64,000 nt of DNA. It comes from Mugil cephalus (taxonomy: Eukaryota; Chordata; Actinopteri; Mugiliformes; Mugilidae). The stretch's first letter is position 1. The number at the start of each line of letters is the position of its first letter. Position numbers and translations under genes: made by a program. The stretch lies in assembly GCF_022458985.1 (NCBI RefSeq), contig NC_061772.1, positions 8,112,001 through 8,176,000 of the forward strand, in the 5' to 3' direction. Shown one piece after another: positions 22,101 to 38,375 of this stretch. The notes beneath the pieces were generated by a model. That model was given only the letters and a program-made list of their open reading frames with translations, did no database searches and was not told where the DNA came from.

Positions 22101-25100
22101 TCAGTTTATGTGTTATGTTCATCCTACATCTGAGCATTTGTCATCCAGCATGTTTAAAGCCTTTTGTCCTCAAGGTCCACAGACATTAATTTAAATCAGC
22201 TAGCAGTGTGCAATTGATTTTAAACTATTTATGCGGAAACTAATAATTGAAGGACTTGCCGGAAACATATCTGTCCAATCGCAGTATAGGGAGGGTGGTG
22301 GACGTCTTCCTCTGCTGTAACCGCAGCTTTCCTCTCAGATGGATGACAGTATCACATGGTTTTCCCTTGGGGGCTTAAAGATGAAAAACGACTGCTAGTT
22401 TAGGTGGCGTAAGAACTGCGCCTTTGATTAAACAACTTTGCTTTGGAACAGCGTAAAAAAAAAAAGCTTCTGTAAGCTGTTTTTAATGGGCAAACACATT
22501 TGTACCGCAACCGCTCTCTCACGGTCGAGGTCAGAGTTCATCCACGTGAACATTTCTATTAGGGGAGCTGAGGTAGCAGAATGTGCAGACTGAAAAATGG
22601 GCCGTGCCTCCTCAGGGCAGCGGTGGCAGGTAGCTGTGGAGATGTTCGTTGCAGCCGCGGGACACTACATCATTAGGCAAAAACAAAAATCTTTGTGTAA
22701 TTGCAGGTATTATAACAGCCATTATACATGCTTAGAAAGTGAGGTGCAATGAGAATACTCCATTTATCTTAAAAACCTTTGGGACCCAGACCATAACTAC
22801 TGCATGTACACATGCCATGAATATTAATTTTCTCCCCTATTTTATTTTTTTATTATTCATTTATTCGATATTGTGGGATTTTGTTGTGTGTGTGTGGATT
22901 GAAATAACCTTGATCAGTCCGTAAGACACTGCTTTGATTAACCAATGATAATGTGTTTGCACTTAAAATATATACATATGGGCATTACCTTATTTTTGGG
23001 GTTCATTTCTTAATGAGTGCTAATATTAAAAAGGAACCCTGCAAACCATTAACTACAATATAGTTTCTAATGTTATGTTGTGGACCAGATTATCACTTTA
23101 CAACTGGTCAGTTGTTTAGACTATGAAATGTCCTAAAATGAGATGAACTGCCTACTGTTTATTCTGCATGTGCAATTAGTCCTCTCCATGTTGTTTGGCC
23201 CAATCAGCACCTTTAATGAATGTTACAGAAATCAGCAGATGTTCGTATTTTAGAAGCTGATGTCAGCCTTTTTGGATTAAAAACGACTGAAATAAGTAAT
23301 AATCAGAATAATGTTTTGTGCATCAGGTAGTCACATAATCAAAATGGTTATTTTATTGGTGCTCTTTACCAGGTAAAGTAACCATTTTAATCAAAGGCTT
23401 CAGTTCTCCTTGGCTAATTGTTAAGCTCAAGAGGGTCATTGGTTTATTCCACCTTCCCTTGCAGATTTATGAACCATATGAAGCACCACTTGGAGCTGGA
23501 AAAGCAAAACAGCGAGAGCTGGGAGAGCCACACGACCTGCCAGCACTGCTACCGACAGTACATGACTCCATTCCAGCTGCAGTGCCACATCGAGAGCGCT
23601 CATAGCCCGATCGAATCCTCAAGTACGACGCGATGATCCGTACAGCTTAGTTATTGGTTACAGTTTAGTTATCGCGCGGTGTGTAGTTCTTTTTGTAATT
23701 TTCTTTTCGTCCCCTTTTCAGCTAATTGCAAAATATGTGAGCTGGCGTTTGAGTCGGAGCAGGTGCTCCTGGAGCATATGAAGGGGAACCACAAACCCGG
23801 GGAGATGCCGTATGTCTGCCAGGTCCGTCCCTTTTCATTGATTCGTTCTTTAAAAGGTGCTGTCGCTGATATTAACTATGTTGTTGTACTCAATCCACAG
23901 GTCTGCAACTACAGGTCCTCTTTCTTCTCTGATGTGGAGACACATTTCCGAAGCGTCCATGAGAACACAAAAGACCTGCTCTGTCCTTTCTGTCTCAAAG
24001 TTCTCAGAACTAGTCATATATACATGCAGCACTACATGAAACATCAGGTATGGTGGTGACTTTTCACACAGGGCTGCGGTAAAAATAGCAAGACACTCTC
24101 AAAGTGTCGTTGTGAGCAGCAGCTAACACAGAGAGCATAGTCTACTATGAGTTTGAACTTACTTTTGATTTGTTGGCTTTCAATCAATCCAAGTTTGGAT
24201 TGATTTGGTTGTCTGCTGAGCAAATCGCTGTAATACATAAAAGGCTGAGAATAAAACCTGTTGGATGATAAACCTGATGGTATGGAGTTGGAACCAAATT
24301 ATATTAATTAGACCTTATGAATAGCACTGAATGTGGTTTGAATCATACTAGTTATTTTCTTTCAGTGAATCCCAATGAAGTATCGCAGCTATAAGCCTCA
24401 ACTGACACCACTTATCAATCACGTTTATGTGTTTCTGTACTGTGATATTCTTTTGTCTTTCAGAAAAAAGGGATCCATCGCTGTGGAAAATGCAGACTGA
24501 ATTTTCTCACCTACAAGGAAAAAGTGGAACACAGGACTCATGTCCACAAGACTTTCAGGAAACCAAAAGCCCTAGAGGGTCTTCCTCCTGGTACTAAGGT
24601 GTGAGCCGGTCATAACCAGGACCGCATTTACCTTTGACCATTGTGTGTTCAACAAGTCTTAAATTGATACACATTTCAGCATCAATGTGTGTGTTTTGCT
24701 CTTGTTTCAGGTTACCATCCGAGCCTCCCTCACAGGAAAGACACACATATTACCAGTGTCCCCTGATGTATCTGGCGTTGTCAGTCCAGAAACACAAGGT
24801 TCCAATCATCAAACTAAACCTTCGTGCATCATAGCCAAGTCGAAGTCGAACGTCTCCGGAGGAGGAAGAGGAAAGGAAAGGACGAGTCAGAACAAGAAGC
24901 CAGACGGTCGAACTGCCAAGCACAACCTGGCGCTCAGGAATCTCAGGTTGTTGACTGACTTCAGTCTCATAGAACATATAAGAAGACCGATATCTTAATT
25001 AGTGTTAACTGTGTACATCGGTACTGTTTGTGAAGCAGTAGCAGAAGTTGATTTAGATAGTTAATAGTTAAGCCTTAAATGCAAGCTGAACTCACGAGAG

Positions 25101-28100
25101 TGGTTCAGAAACTGTGTGAAGATTTAAAAACAAAATGCTATAATCCTGGTGACGTCTCGCTTTGAGCCCTCTGAATCATTCAAGATCCCCCATCCCGTCT
25201 CAGCCACTAACATGGCGCCCCACCTTCTGGGGTATTCATGACAGGACGGGAGCAAATTAATGGACGTGATTAAAGCCCAGCAGTACACAAAGTAGCTAAT
25301 TGTGTTTTCAATTAATTTTCCAGACACTCTTCATTAGGCTGGCCAAAAATAATATAGAGTACAGCAGACTTTTATCTTTTTTTTTTTTTATTGAAAAATG
25401 AATGGCAGTGATATTTGGCTAATCGAGCTCACTAATCACAAACAGTGTGCTAATTTTAGTCACATTATATGGGCATTTAAGGAGATCAGACATAAGATAA
25501 TGTAGTGGTATAATTGGAATTTCAATTCAGCAGAATAGACTTAGGAGCGTACAGACCACTTAGCAGACGATTAGCACATGCAGTTAGCTGTAGGTTTGTG
25601 CGTCTGCCGTAATGAACCAAATATGTTAAAATAAGGGACATCATTCAAATCATTCGTTCTTTGCACCTTGAAGACTTCACTTGTGGAGAGACATAATTTG
25701 TGGAGAGACATAATTTTCCAACATCAGTCTTTGCGCGGTTGAAAACATTTTATTTGTCGTCTTGTGTTTTCAGTGCTCGTGGAAAACGCTACACCTGCAT
25801 CGAGTGCAACACACCAGTCGACCACTTCTTTTCTCATTTCCCGATGGTTTCGAGTTGTGGTGCGTGCAAATACCGGACGTGTTGCAAAGTTTCCATTGGG
25901 AATCATATGATTAGGTGAGAAAGGAGCTGATTTCAATCAGTGTGTAAGTCCATGTCAGGTGTTTTTATCTGACAAATCTGCCTCTTTTTAACAGATTTCA
26001 CAGTACCATCACCAAGAGCAGATATTCAAAAATGGTTCCCAAGAAGAGTTCGGCGGGATTAAAGTAAGTACATTTCTTAGTTATAAATTACACTCACTGG
26101 CCACTTTATTAGGTACTTGCTAGTAAAAGGTTGGACCCTCTTTTGCCTTCAGAACAACTCTCTTAATTCTTCGTGTCATACGTTCAACAAGGTGTTGGAA
26201 ACATCCCTCAGAGATTTTGGTCTATACTGACATGACAGCATCACACAGTTGCTGCAGATTTGTCGGGTGCACATCTATGATGTGAATCCCCTGTTCCACC
26301 ACATCCCAAAGGTTCCTCTATTGGGTTGAGATCTGGTGACTGTGGAGGCCGTTGGAGTACAGTGAACTCATTGTCATGTTCAAGAAACCGGTTTGAGATG
26401 ATATGAGCTTCGTAATATGGTGCATGCAGCTGAAATTGTCCTGTTCTTAGCTGACAGGAGTGGCACCCAGTGTGGTCTTCTGCTGCTGTAGCCCATCTTC
26501 TTCATGGTTGGACGTGTTGTGCGTTCAGAGATGGTATTCTGCATTCCTTGGTTGTAACGAGTGGTTATTTGAGTTACTGTTGCCTTTCTATCATCTCCAG
26601 CCAGTCTCCCCATTCTGCTCTGACCTCTCACATCAATAAGACATTTTCACTGGATATTGTCTCTTTTTTGAACCATTCTCTGTAAACCCTAGAGATGGTT
26701 GTGAGTGAAAATCCCAGAAGATCAGTAGTTCCTGAAATGCTCAGACCAGCCCATCTGGCACCAACAACCACACCATGTTCAAAGTCACTTAAATTCCCTT
26801 GCTGAAGCTCGGTTTGAACTTCAGCAAGTTGTCTTGATCACCTCAACATGCCTTAATGCAAAGAATAGCAGCCTTGTGATTGGCTGATTAGCTATTTGTG
26901 TTAACAAGCAAGTTAACAGGTGTATCCAATAAAAAGTGGAAAGTGAGTATATTTTACACATCATGGAATTCAGAGTTGAAAGTAGACTTCTTGTTTTTTC
27001 CTCTTTCAGATTTACCCTGGTCTGTCTGGACTGTGACCTGCTGGTGGATGCATCATCTGCTGACCTGATGACCAAACATTTAAATGATCGACCAGGTCAC
27101 ACGTGCAAAGTCATTCAGGAGAAAGGTATTTTTGTTTTTTCCTTTAGTACCACCTGAGTTTCAAGTTTCAAGTTTCTTGAAAAGGTTGTGTTTTTGTTTT
27201 AACCCAGCAGATATCAAAGCCAAAGACCGAGTGTGAGTAGAAACTACTACCCACATTACATGCTATCTTTAGTCTACATATAAATTGCACTTCAATAGAC
27301 AGATTTTTTTGTACTAGAAGGCGCTTCATGAGAAATTCTGACTTTTAGTGGCTACAATGGGTCAAGTACCACAAACACTGGATCTTCCACCTCACATACT
27401 TCTATTCAGCTTCTGTCCACCTCAGACCTTCACAGTCCCTGTAATACATGAATATAAAGTGAACAGAAACATAAAGGGGACAAAGGCAAAAAAAAAAACA
27501 AGGGGATGTTCTTATGGATTTGCTGCGCAGAATTATTTCCACATGTCTTCACAAGAATCATGTTTCTGTAAAATCCTCAAGCAAATTTGAAGCAAACTTT
27601 AGAAATGTTCAGTTGCTTTGGAAAAAATAAACAGACAACATGAAATGTGGCCAAAGGGAACAGCAACACTGGCCATAATTTCACGTTCAGTGAAATACGT
27701 GTGATGTTGGAGGAGTGTCCCTTGTAGGTGACATAAAACAATACGCTGCCATGTATATGTGGCTGTTAACAAATGTTCATTACTGGTTTGGTAATGCGTG
27801 ATACAAACCTTGTTAGCTGCATCTTAGTCTGTTACTGAATCATATTTATTAATGCTGCCATCTTCCTTTTATACAGATGTCTCTTCTTGCAGCCTCCAAA
27901 ACTCCAAGTGTACGTTGTAAAACCAGCACATGCAGAAAAACCAATGGACGTGGACTTGCAGCAAGCTGAGTGTGTCTCATCTGAAAGTGCGACTACTACC
28001 ACTGTCGAACAGCTAGTATCAGAGCCAATGATGCCAGCGGGGGAGCAGGAAAAGGGCTCCCCAGAAAAAAATGTCAGTGAGGATTCCTCTAAAGGAGAAT

Positions 28101-28264
28101 TGAAGCAGGTGCCGCTGCCCTCTCTACTATCTTCCAGTACATCAGACGAGGTTTCAGACGAGTCAGTGGGTAAATCGGAGAGTCTAGATATCCAAGATCA
28201 GCTCCCTGTCTCTGTGATTGAACCTGAGAGTGCACCTGGGGAACAACAGCCTAAAACAGATTGA
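19166..28264 (+). CDS. znf280d: Zinc finger protein 280D orthologue
   Basis: Seventeen coding exons (839 aa): 19166-19283, 19822-20027, 20119-20218, 20963-21190, 21280-21354, 21470-21576, 21826-21998, 23465-23622, 23722-23822, 23901-24047, 24464-24598, 24711-24946, 25774-25914, 25995-26063, 27010-27125, 27211-27232, 27877-28264. The start ATG lies seven bases into its exon. The N-terminus has ELEPWQK and an acidic [12 protein letters not shown] stretch that could be a SUMO-interaction motif. A C2H2 cluster spans about residues 255-510 (including [60 protein letters not shown]), followed by [13 protein letters not shown] and two further Cys/His pairs. Motif order and wording match human ZNF280D as I remember it (979 aa), and the neighbours agree. 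It lacks the DDE domain of the related POGZ. Probably a nuclear DNA/chromatin-binding protein; function is poorly known. The 22-base exon 27211-27232 is the least certain. Confidence 0.93.
19410..19672. mobile_element. Short inverted-repeat element (MITE) in znf280d intron 1
   Basis: A 263 bp element with ~29-base terminal inverted repeats: left CACTGGTCTGGCATAACATA, right the complement of CACTGATCAGACATAACATT. It is flanked by TA on both sides (19408-19409, 19673-19674). The interior is non-coding. The ends match the Tc1 fragments in the exon array at 9856 and 10961, so it is probably a deletion derivative of the same Tc1 family. Confidence 0.82.
26091..26947 (-). mobile_element. Decayed Tc1-like transposon in znf280d intron
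   Basis: Left end CACTCACTGGCCACTTTATT and right end AATAAAAAGTGGAAAGTGAG, both next to TA, match a very common fish Tc1 type. A minus-strand fragment at 26380-26631 ([39 protein letters not shown]) is the N-terminal part of its transposase. The rest is deleted or frameshifted. Lies between znf280d exons ending at 26063 and starting at 27010. Confidence 0.85.
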
Positions 28265-30582
28265 ACCTGCACGTGAGCTGAAAGATATCAACGCAAAAGT
28301 GGCCTCTGTAGTGTTTCCTGTATAAATATCAAACTTCTTACGTTTTCATCTGTTACTAATCTCCCTTCAGAGGTTTGACACCAGTTTAAGAGCTAGAAAA
28401 TATTTTATCTCAGATTTTTGTTTACTCTTCTGTAAGACGTACCTTGCCTCACTATATGTAAAATATCTTTATAAATAAAAAAGTCTATGGTCTTCTCATT
28501 TTCCCCCAGGACGTTTACTGTTGAAATATTCAGTGGCGTAAATATTCTGCACCCTTACTGGTTGCACTGTAACTTACTCCATTATACTTAAGTGGAATGG
28601 ATTTCTCATATTGATAATAGAATCTGGTCTATACCCTAAGTGGCTGACATTAACCTTTAGGAAACTCCATCTGCCTTAAAGAGGACATAAACAAGCCCCT
28701 TTCTCAATCCCCGGAGTCAGTCAGATAATGTTTTGAAACAAATTTGTTAAATGATGTGATTGTAAAAAGATTTCCGAAAAGAAATAAACTTTCTCAGTGG
28801 CATAGAATGTACCTGAAGCTAAAAGTATAAATGCTGAAATAATGCTGTGGTTCTTTATTCGGTTTTGGCCACATTTCTAGCAGACAATACTTAGCTCTGA
28901 TATTTTGATTTGGGATGGAGTTTTTTTTGTTTTTGTTTTTTTTTTTTAATCTTCTTTTAGTTAGGGGTGGTAATTGTGTAATGTAAACTATTTTTGACAT
29001 GTACTCTCCGAGATTGGTTCTCTGAGATTGGTTCACCAAAAACAAAAACGTACATCTCTGAAATGTTTACAATTTTCCTGATTTGTAGCAGAAATATTGG
29101 CGTGGGAGTGATGTAGCACATTGGCTAGTTTTGAACACCTTGATTTTTGAACACATACAGCTCCTTTAAACCCATAAGAAATCAGGCAGTATGTGTAAAA
29201 ATAAATAAATGGAATAAAAAAAATCTGGGAAAGATCTGTAGGAGGCGTTAGGTGGAAAATGACTATTTCCTGAGAAACAAGTGAAACCATAGCTGTACAG
29301 CAACAAGTAGATTTTACCGTCTTAACAGTGTTGCGATGTGTATATGCTACCATTGGCACAGGTTATGTTGGCTTTTTTTATTTTCATTTGCTGTAAAGAG
29401 GTTAATTCCCTGTAGCTCTGAGTAAGTTTGATACAATACTGTGTGTTTATTTTGCGTGGCATAAAACCTCGGAATAACTGGTTATTTCATAGGTTTTCAA
29501 AAAAGAAAAAAAAAAGAATTTTCATTTGTATGTACAGTGTATAGCTGTAGAGTAAGTCTGTAAATGCATCTATGTCTGCAATGACACTATAATCCCCCGA
29601 ACCTGTTTTGAATACATTCCTCTAAAAAACTAATAATAATAATGTGACACATTTTCTTCAGAGAACTATAAACTGGGTTTAGGTCCACATTTTCCTGTTT
29701 GTGTAAATAAATCTTTAATATGAGACTGTCTGAGTGTTCTTTTTCTTTATAGGTGATGTAGCTTGTACTTTAATTATTTTTTTAATTAATTTTTAATTTA
29801 ATATTACTATGTGTCATAAGCCTTTTTGCCTCATTTTGGTTCGTTCCTAGCTCAACACAATCCAAAGAGCTTTCTATTGTTATTTATAATTTCTATAGTT
29901 TTGTTGATAAATAACTATAATAAACTAAAGTAGAATACTTAGACAGAGTTTAATGATCCACAAGGGAAATTAATTCATAATAGTAGCTGAATTGTCACGA
30001 AAAGATGAGCTGTTACACAGCCAGATAGAATATGGAATAAAAGAAATTCTGTGGCATTCACTATGGCAGCAGAGCTGAATCAGTCTGCTGGAGAATGAGC
30101 TCCAGTATAACATGACAATATAATATAACAATATAACATAACATGAGCTCCAACATAACATGACAAAATACGCATGCAGTGCAACATAGAAATATACACT
30201 TTAAAGCCAGTGCATGAATTAGTAATAATGACTCGTAACATGAATTGAATAGTAAGAAAAATAAGAATAAGAAATATTAAAAAACAGTACAATACAAATG
30301 ATAAGTCATTAAGATACAGCCGGCCTGAAAGGAGGTTTGAGTTTCCCGGACCTGACGTCACTATCCAAACTCATTCCTATTGGCTGAGCCAGCGGTGACG
30401 CGGCGTTCCCGGGACAACGGAACGCTAAACAACCGACTAACTGCGGCTAGGCTAATTAACAACTCATGACGAGTCAAAACTAAGTTTAGATATCGTTTGT
30501 GTCTCGTTTTGTCTATTTTTGTTGTTTTACGTGTTCGAGGTTTAAGTTAAGAAGACCAGAGTCGACGAAAAGTGCCACAAAC
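28265..30582. other. znf280d 3' UTR and mns1 upstream region
   Basis: An AATAAA at 28474-28479 lies 210 bp after the znf280d stop. Further AATAAA motifs near 28785 and 29707 allow longer 3' ends. About 29930-30000 resembles a LINE tail ('tttaatgatccacaagggaaatt'), followed by a short AT-rich repeat block built on 'taacatgacaa' to about 30170. The mns1 promoter occupies roughly 30340-30582. Confidence 0.55.
30405..30418 (+). promoter_or_regulatory. X-box (RFX site) in mns1 promoter
   Basis: GTTCCCGGGACAAC fits the RFX consensus RYYNYY-N(1-3)-RRNRAC at every position (GTTCCC, GG, GACAAC). It lies 165 bp before the mns1 ATG, with an ATTGG (inverted CCAAT) at 30379-30383 just upstream. X-boxes at this distance are typical of ciliary gene promoters. 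Occupancy is inferred. Confidence 0.65.
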
Positions 30583-33500
30583 ATGGTAAATCCTCGTTGT
30601 TTCTTGACTGCTACTAACAGAGCCGTTACCTAACCTAACAAACCAGGGCTCGTTGCTGTTAAACTGTTGTGACTTTTTCAGTGTTTACTCGTGTGTGTTT
30701 TTCTTTCTTTCTTTTTTGAATAGAGTCGTAGCTGGATGTTAAACCAGCAGCAGAGGCTGATGTCTCAGCGACAGAGCCAGGAGCAGCACCGGCAGCAGGA
30801 GGTCAGGCGGGTGGACAGAGAGAGGCAGCTTCAGGCCAGTCTGGCCGTGGAGGAGAGCTTCGACAAGAGGAGACACCTGCGGCAGGTGCAGCAGGAGCTC
30901 CAGGAGAGGCAAATAGAGAGCGCTCTCCTAAAGGTCTGTGTTTCTCTAGGACGTTTAATAAGTTGTCGTGTTTCGTTGGCAGCACATTTCAGTGTCCTCC
31001 CACGTCTTATTTCTAAGCTCACACCAGGCCCAGGCCAAATGTGGGACTATTATGGTCTGTATGTTCAGAGAAGACAACTGAGGGACCATTTACTTTGTAG
31101 TATTTCCGTCATGCCAATTAAATGAAGTTGGAAAACAGGTGCGAGTTAAATAAAATAAAATAGAATTAAAACTAGGGATAGTAGCCACGTTATCACCTTT
31201 TTACTCTGTTTCAGTATAAACTAATCATCTGTGTCTGTATCAATATTATAATGCATGTTTGTACCAATTGTTTTGACAAGTCAGTGTTCTTACAGGATGA
31301 TTGGGTTGTTGTAGAGAAAAGATGCAGCAGTGGGAATAATCCTACTGTTTCTTTTAATCTTCTATTGAGATTATTCAAATAATTTAAATCTAATACTGTA
31401 CATCTCTGATTTAATTTTGGTTGATTTGGGTGAAAATCGATAAACACCAAAACATAAAACAAAAAAACAAAAAATTACAGCTGACTGTGAATCCAAGCTT
31501 TTCTATACCCAACACTACATCATATTGTCAAGGTATTAACCTTACCTTTAGGTAGCTTTATTTGCATATAATCAGAAATAAATCTGTCTTGCAGGCAGAG
31601 GAGGAGAGAGAAAAACGAGAAAAGCAACTTGAACAGGAGGAGAGAATGGCTAAAGAGCTGGCCCGCATCAACGCTGAAAAGCAAAGGGAAGAGAAGATGA
31701 GGCAGTATATCAAAGAGAACAGGTACACACTTCATTAACTTGACTTACTGGATGTCACATTGAAAAAACGCCACTGTTGTCTAATCTAGTCCAGTGACCT
31801 TACTTTAATTTTCAGCATGGAGCTTCGGGAACTGGAATCAAAACTGAAGTGTGCGTATCTGAACAAGGATAGAGCTGCACAGATCGCTGAGCAGGAAGCT
31901 ATGAGGTTTGAGACTATGGTGAGTACTGACTTAAGAAAATTAGTTTCTATTTTCAGAACTACCTGTTGACTGTTGACTGAAATGTCTTAAAATGACTATA
32001 ATGTCTTAAAATAAATTCAGATGTTATTCTTTAGATAACAGCCTCCAGGAGTTGATTTTTTTTTTTGAAGGGTTGGGAAGTGTTGGATTTCTTTTATTGA
32101 GTGCAATGCTCAATGTAGAGTTATCAACCTATGGGGAAGTCCCAAATAGAAAAACTGTTGTGAAGCCTATACACTATGTACTCTTTATGTCTATCCTCCG
32201 ATGTTAGCGAGAGGAGGCAGACTATTCTTGCAAGATGAAGCAGGAACGTGAGCGAGCAGCGGTTGAGCAGCAGAAGCTGGAGCAGCAGCGCCACGAGGAG
32301 ATGCTGCAGTATCAGAGAGAGCTGGAGCAGCAGCTCATGGAGGGGGAACGCAAGAGACAAGAGGCATACGAGGAGTTCCTCAAAGAGAAGCTCATGGTGG
32401 ACGAGATTATCAGGAAAATATATGAGGAGAATCAGATGTGAGTCATTACCAATTCTTTTAATCCCTGACATGAACGAACAGTGAATACAAGCACATTGTA
32501 TTGATTGCCACATATGCCAGATATTAGAGAGAGCACTGGTTTAACTTATTAAGATGATTAAGATATTCCATTGTGATGGCTCAAATGTGAGATAATGTTT
32601 TCCTGAAAGGGAGAGACAGCTGAAACTGGAGAAGGTCAGAGCCACTCAGCAGCACATCGAAGAATTCAAGAGACAGCAGGCCGAGTGGAGACGCATGGAG
32701 CAGGAACAGATGGAGGCTGAGAACAGACGCATCATGGACTTTGCGATGCAACAGCAGAACATGGAAGAGGACCGAATTGCCAAGATCAGAGAGAGAGAAC
32801 AAGCAAAGGAGCATCTCCATAAAATGGTTAAAACTGCTTTTTTTTTCTAATCTGTTCATGTATTCAGTCAGTGATGTATGAATTAATTTGTAACAAACAT
32901 CTTCTCTGTTCTCTAGCTGGTTGAGAAGATTGAGGGGGAGAGGCAGCAGCGTGAGGAGATGGACCGGGTCCGTGAAGAACTTTATTTGGAACAACAAGAG
33001 GAGGCCAACAGGCAGAAAGAAATTGTAAGGATCTTACTTTTTAAACAACCTATTACATCCTACGGATGTTAGAGCGGAATCTAATTATTAAGTAGTCTAT
33101 CAGCATTTTAGGTTGAGCTTAATGTATTATATGTCAGGACATAAGTGGAAAAGACCAAAAAAAATTGCCTCTCATTGTGACCTAACTGACCAGATCCCAA
33201 ATATGTTTCGGTAACAATCAGACAAGAAAGAGAAAAATCATCAAATTCCTCAAACTTTTGACTAAATAGCACAGTCCAATCAACGTCTTATTGTAACACA
33301 AGATTTACAGAAAATTTTTACGTACCAACATTATTTTGAAGTAAGTCTAATCATACGTTTACACTCTTAATTAATCATTTTGCCCTCAGTCTTCACTGTA
33401 GTGCTCACAGTCTGTGTGTGTGAATTATCCTAATATTTTATTGTTTACATTTTTTTCCCATTGAACAGGAAGAAATGGAGAAGAAGATCCGACAGAGGCT

Positions 33501-34337
33501 GATGATGCAGCAGAGCTGCCAGGAGCAGATGGCTTTCAAAGAGATGCGGAGGCAGGCGGAGAAGGAAGAAGAGGAGGCCTTCCGGAAAATGATGATGGCT
33601 AAGTTTGCAGAGGACGACCGGATAGAGCAGATGAACGCCCAGAAACGACGCATGAAACAACTGGAACACAAACGAGAGGTGGAGAAACTGATAGAGGACA
33701 GAAGACGGCAGCGTGAGGCTGACATGGTACGAATCAAACTCTGTCTGCATGACCATCAAAAATTTCACCGACAGTTGTTGTACAGGATCTCACAGGTTTT
33801 AGCAGAATTTTAAGGACAAAATGTGTTGATGAAAGTATTCCATCACAAAAAGAGCAATTTTAATAGTTTAACTGGTTTACATTTTTCTCCACAGAAAGTA
33901 AAAGTGAACTGAAACGCACTGTATATAAAGCACTATAATGTTCCAGCACTGATTGTAATGTTACGTTTTTATTTCCCTGCTTTTCTAACAACATTTTCAT
34001 GACTCTCCTCAAGGAACTGGAGGCTAAAGAAAGAGCAACTGAGCAGCAGAGGGAGGCTCTACGCAGACAGATCATTGAAGAAGAGAGGCAGAAGCTCCTG
34101 AAACGTCATGCAAGAAAACTTCTTGGACACTTACCCAAGGTATAAAGCAACTGGTCAATCATAAAAACGTTTAGAACCAATTCATATTATCTGTAGATCG
34201 TGTATGACAATGATTTCTGTTTTCAGGGTTTGCTGCGTGAAGATGATCTGGAACACTTTGATGAAGACTTCAGAAACCACTTTAAATCACGTCAGGCTGA
34301 AATGTTCTCTGAGGACGACTGGAACGGTGGTGATTAA
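30583..34337 (+). CDS. mns1: Meiosis-specific nuclear structural protein 1 (MNS1)
   Basis: Ten coding exons give 497 aa (human MNS1: 495): 30583-30585, 30724-30933, 31595-31722, 31816-31918, 32208-32437, 32610-32826, 32917-33024, 33469-33726, 34014-34139, 34227-34337. The first exon carries only the ATG. The protein is nearly all charged coiled coil (for example EEEREKREKQLEQEERMAKE) and ends in an acidic tail with MFSEDDW. MNS1 is known as a coiled-coil, axoneme-associated protein needed for sperm flagella and left-right patterning. Coiled-coil composition alone would be weak evidence. Length, tail and position between ZNF280D and TEX9 make the call. Transcribed toward tex9. Confidence 0.92.
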
Positions 34338-34656
34338 ATGTTTCTCTTCCAGGTGCCACTAGGGGGCAGTTTAATGTTACAGGGAACATATTGCAGGTTT
34401 TAGTGAACATTAAGTTCTCCATTTCTCAATATTGTTTTACTATACAACAGCACTTGTTTTGCAACCAGTGACAACTAAATGATTTAGACACATTTTTATT
34501 GGGACTGTAATGACAGGATCTTAATTAAAATCATTCCAAAAGACCTGGTGATCGAATCTGATTATGTTCATGAGACAAACTAATAACTCTAAATCCCCCC
34601 TGAATCCAAAACACACTTTTGAAATATATCTGAATCAAACTCTGAGAGACTTATGT
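34338..34656. other. Convergent 3' ends of mns1 and tex9
   Basis: Only 319 bp separate the two stop codons. A plus-strand ATTAAA at 34524-34529 could serve mns1, and a minus-strand AATAAA (TTTATT at 34495-34500) could serve tex9. If these signals are used, the two 3' UTRs overlap by some tens of bases. No other feature seen. Confidence 0.5.
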
Positions 34657-38332
<3,676 letters not shown>

Positions 38333-38362
38333 GATGACACCCAACGAGGCGACGCGGTTGCG

Positions 38363-38375
38363 GTTGCATAGCAAC
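38363..38375 (-). promoter_or_regulatory. X-box-like element upstream of tex9
   Basis: GTTGCATAGCAAC is a near-palindrome resembling the RFX X-box (GTTGCC-AT-GGCAAC type), one base shorter than the ideal 14-mer. It lies about 30 bp upstream of the tex9 start codon, so it may sit in the promoter or at the transcription start. Imperfect, so moderate confidence. Confidence 0.5.

Noticed and set aside
19166-28264. POGZ instead of ZNF280D
   Set aside because: The N-terminal motif and zinc-finger block are shared with POGZ, but finger wording, the acidic PIFVG motif, absence of a DDE domain and synteny with mns1/tex9/rfx7/nedd4 favour ZNF280D.
33438-33768. Overlapping minus-strand ORFs near 100 codons
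   Set aside because: Antisense of the charged coiled-coil exon of mns1, whose composition yields long Ser/Leu-rich shadow frames.
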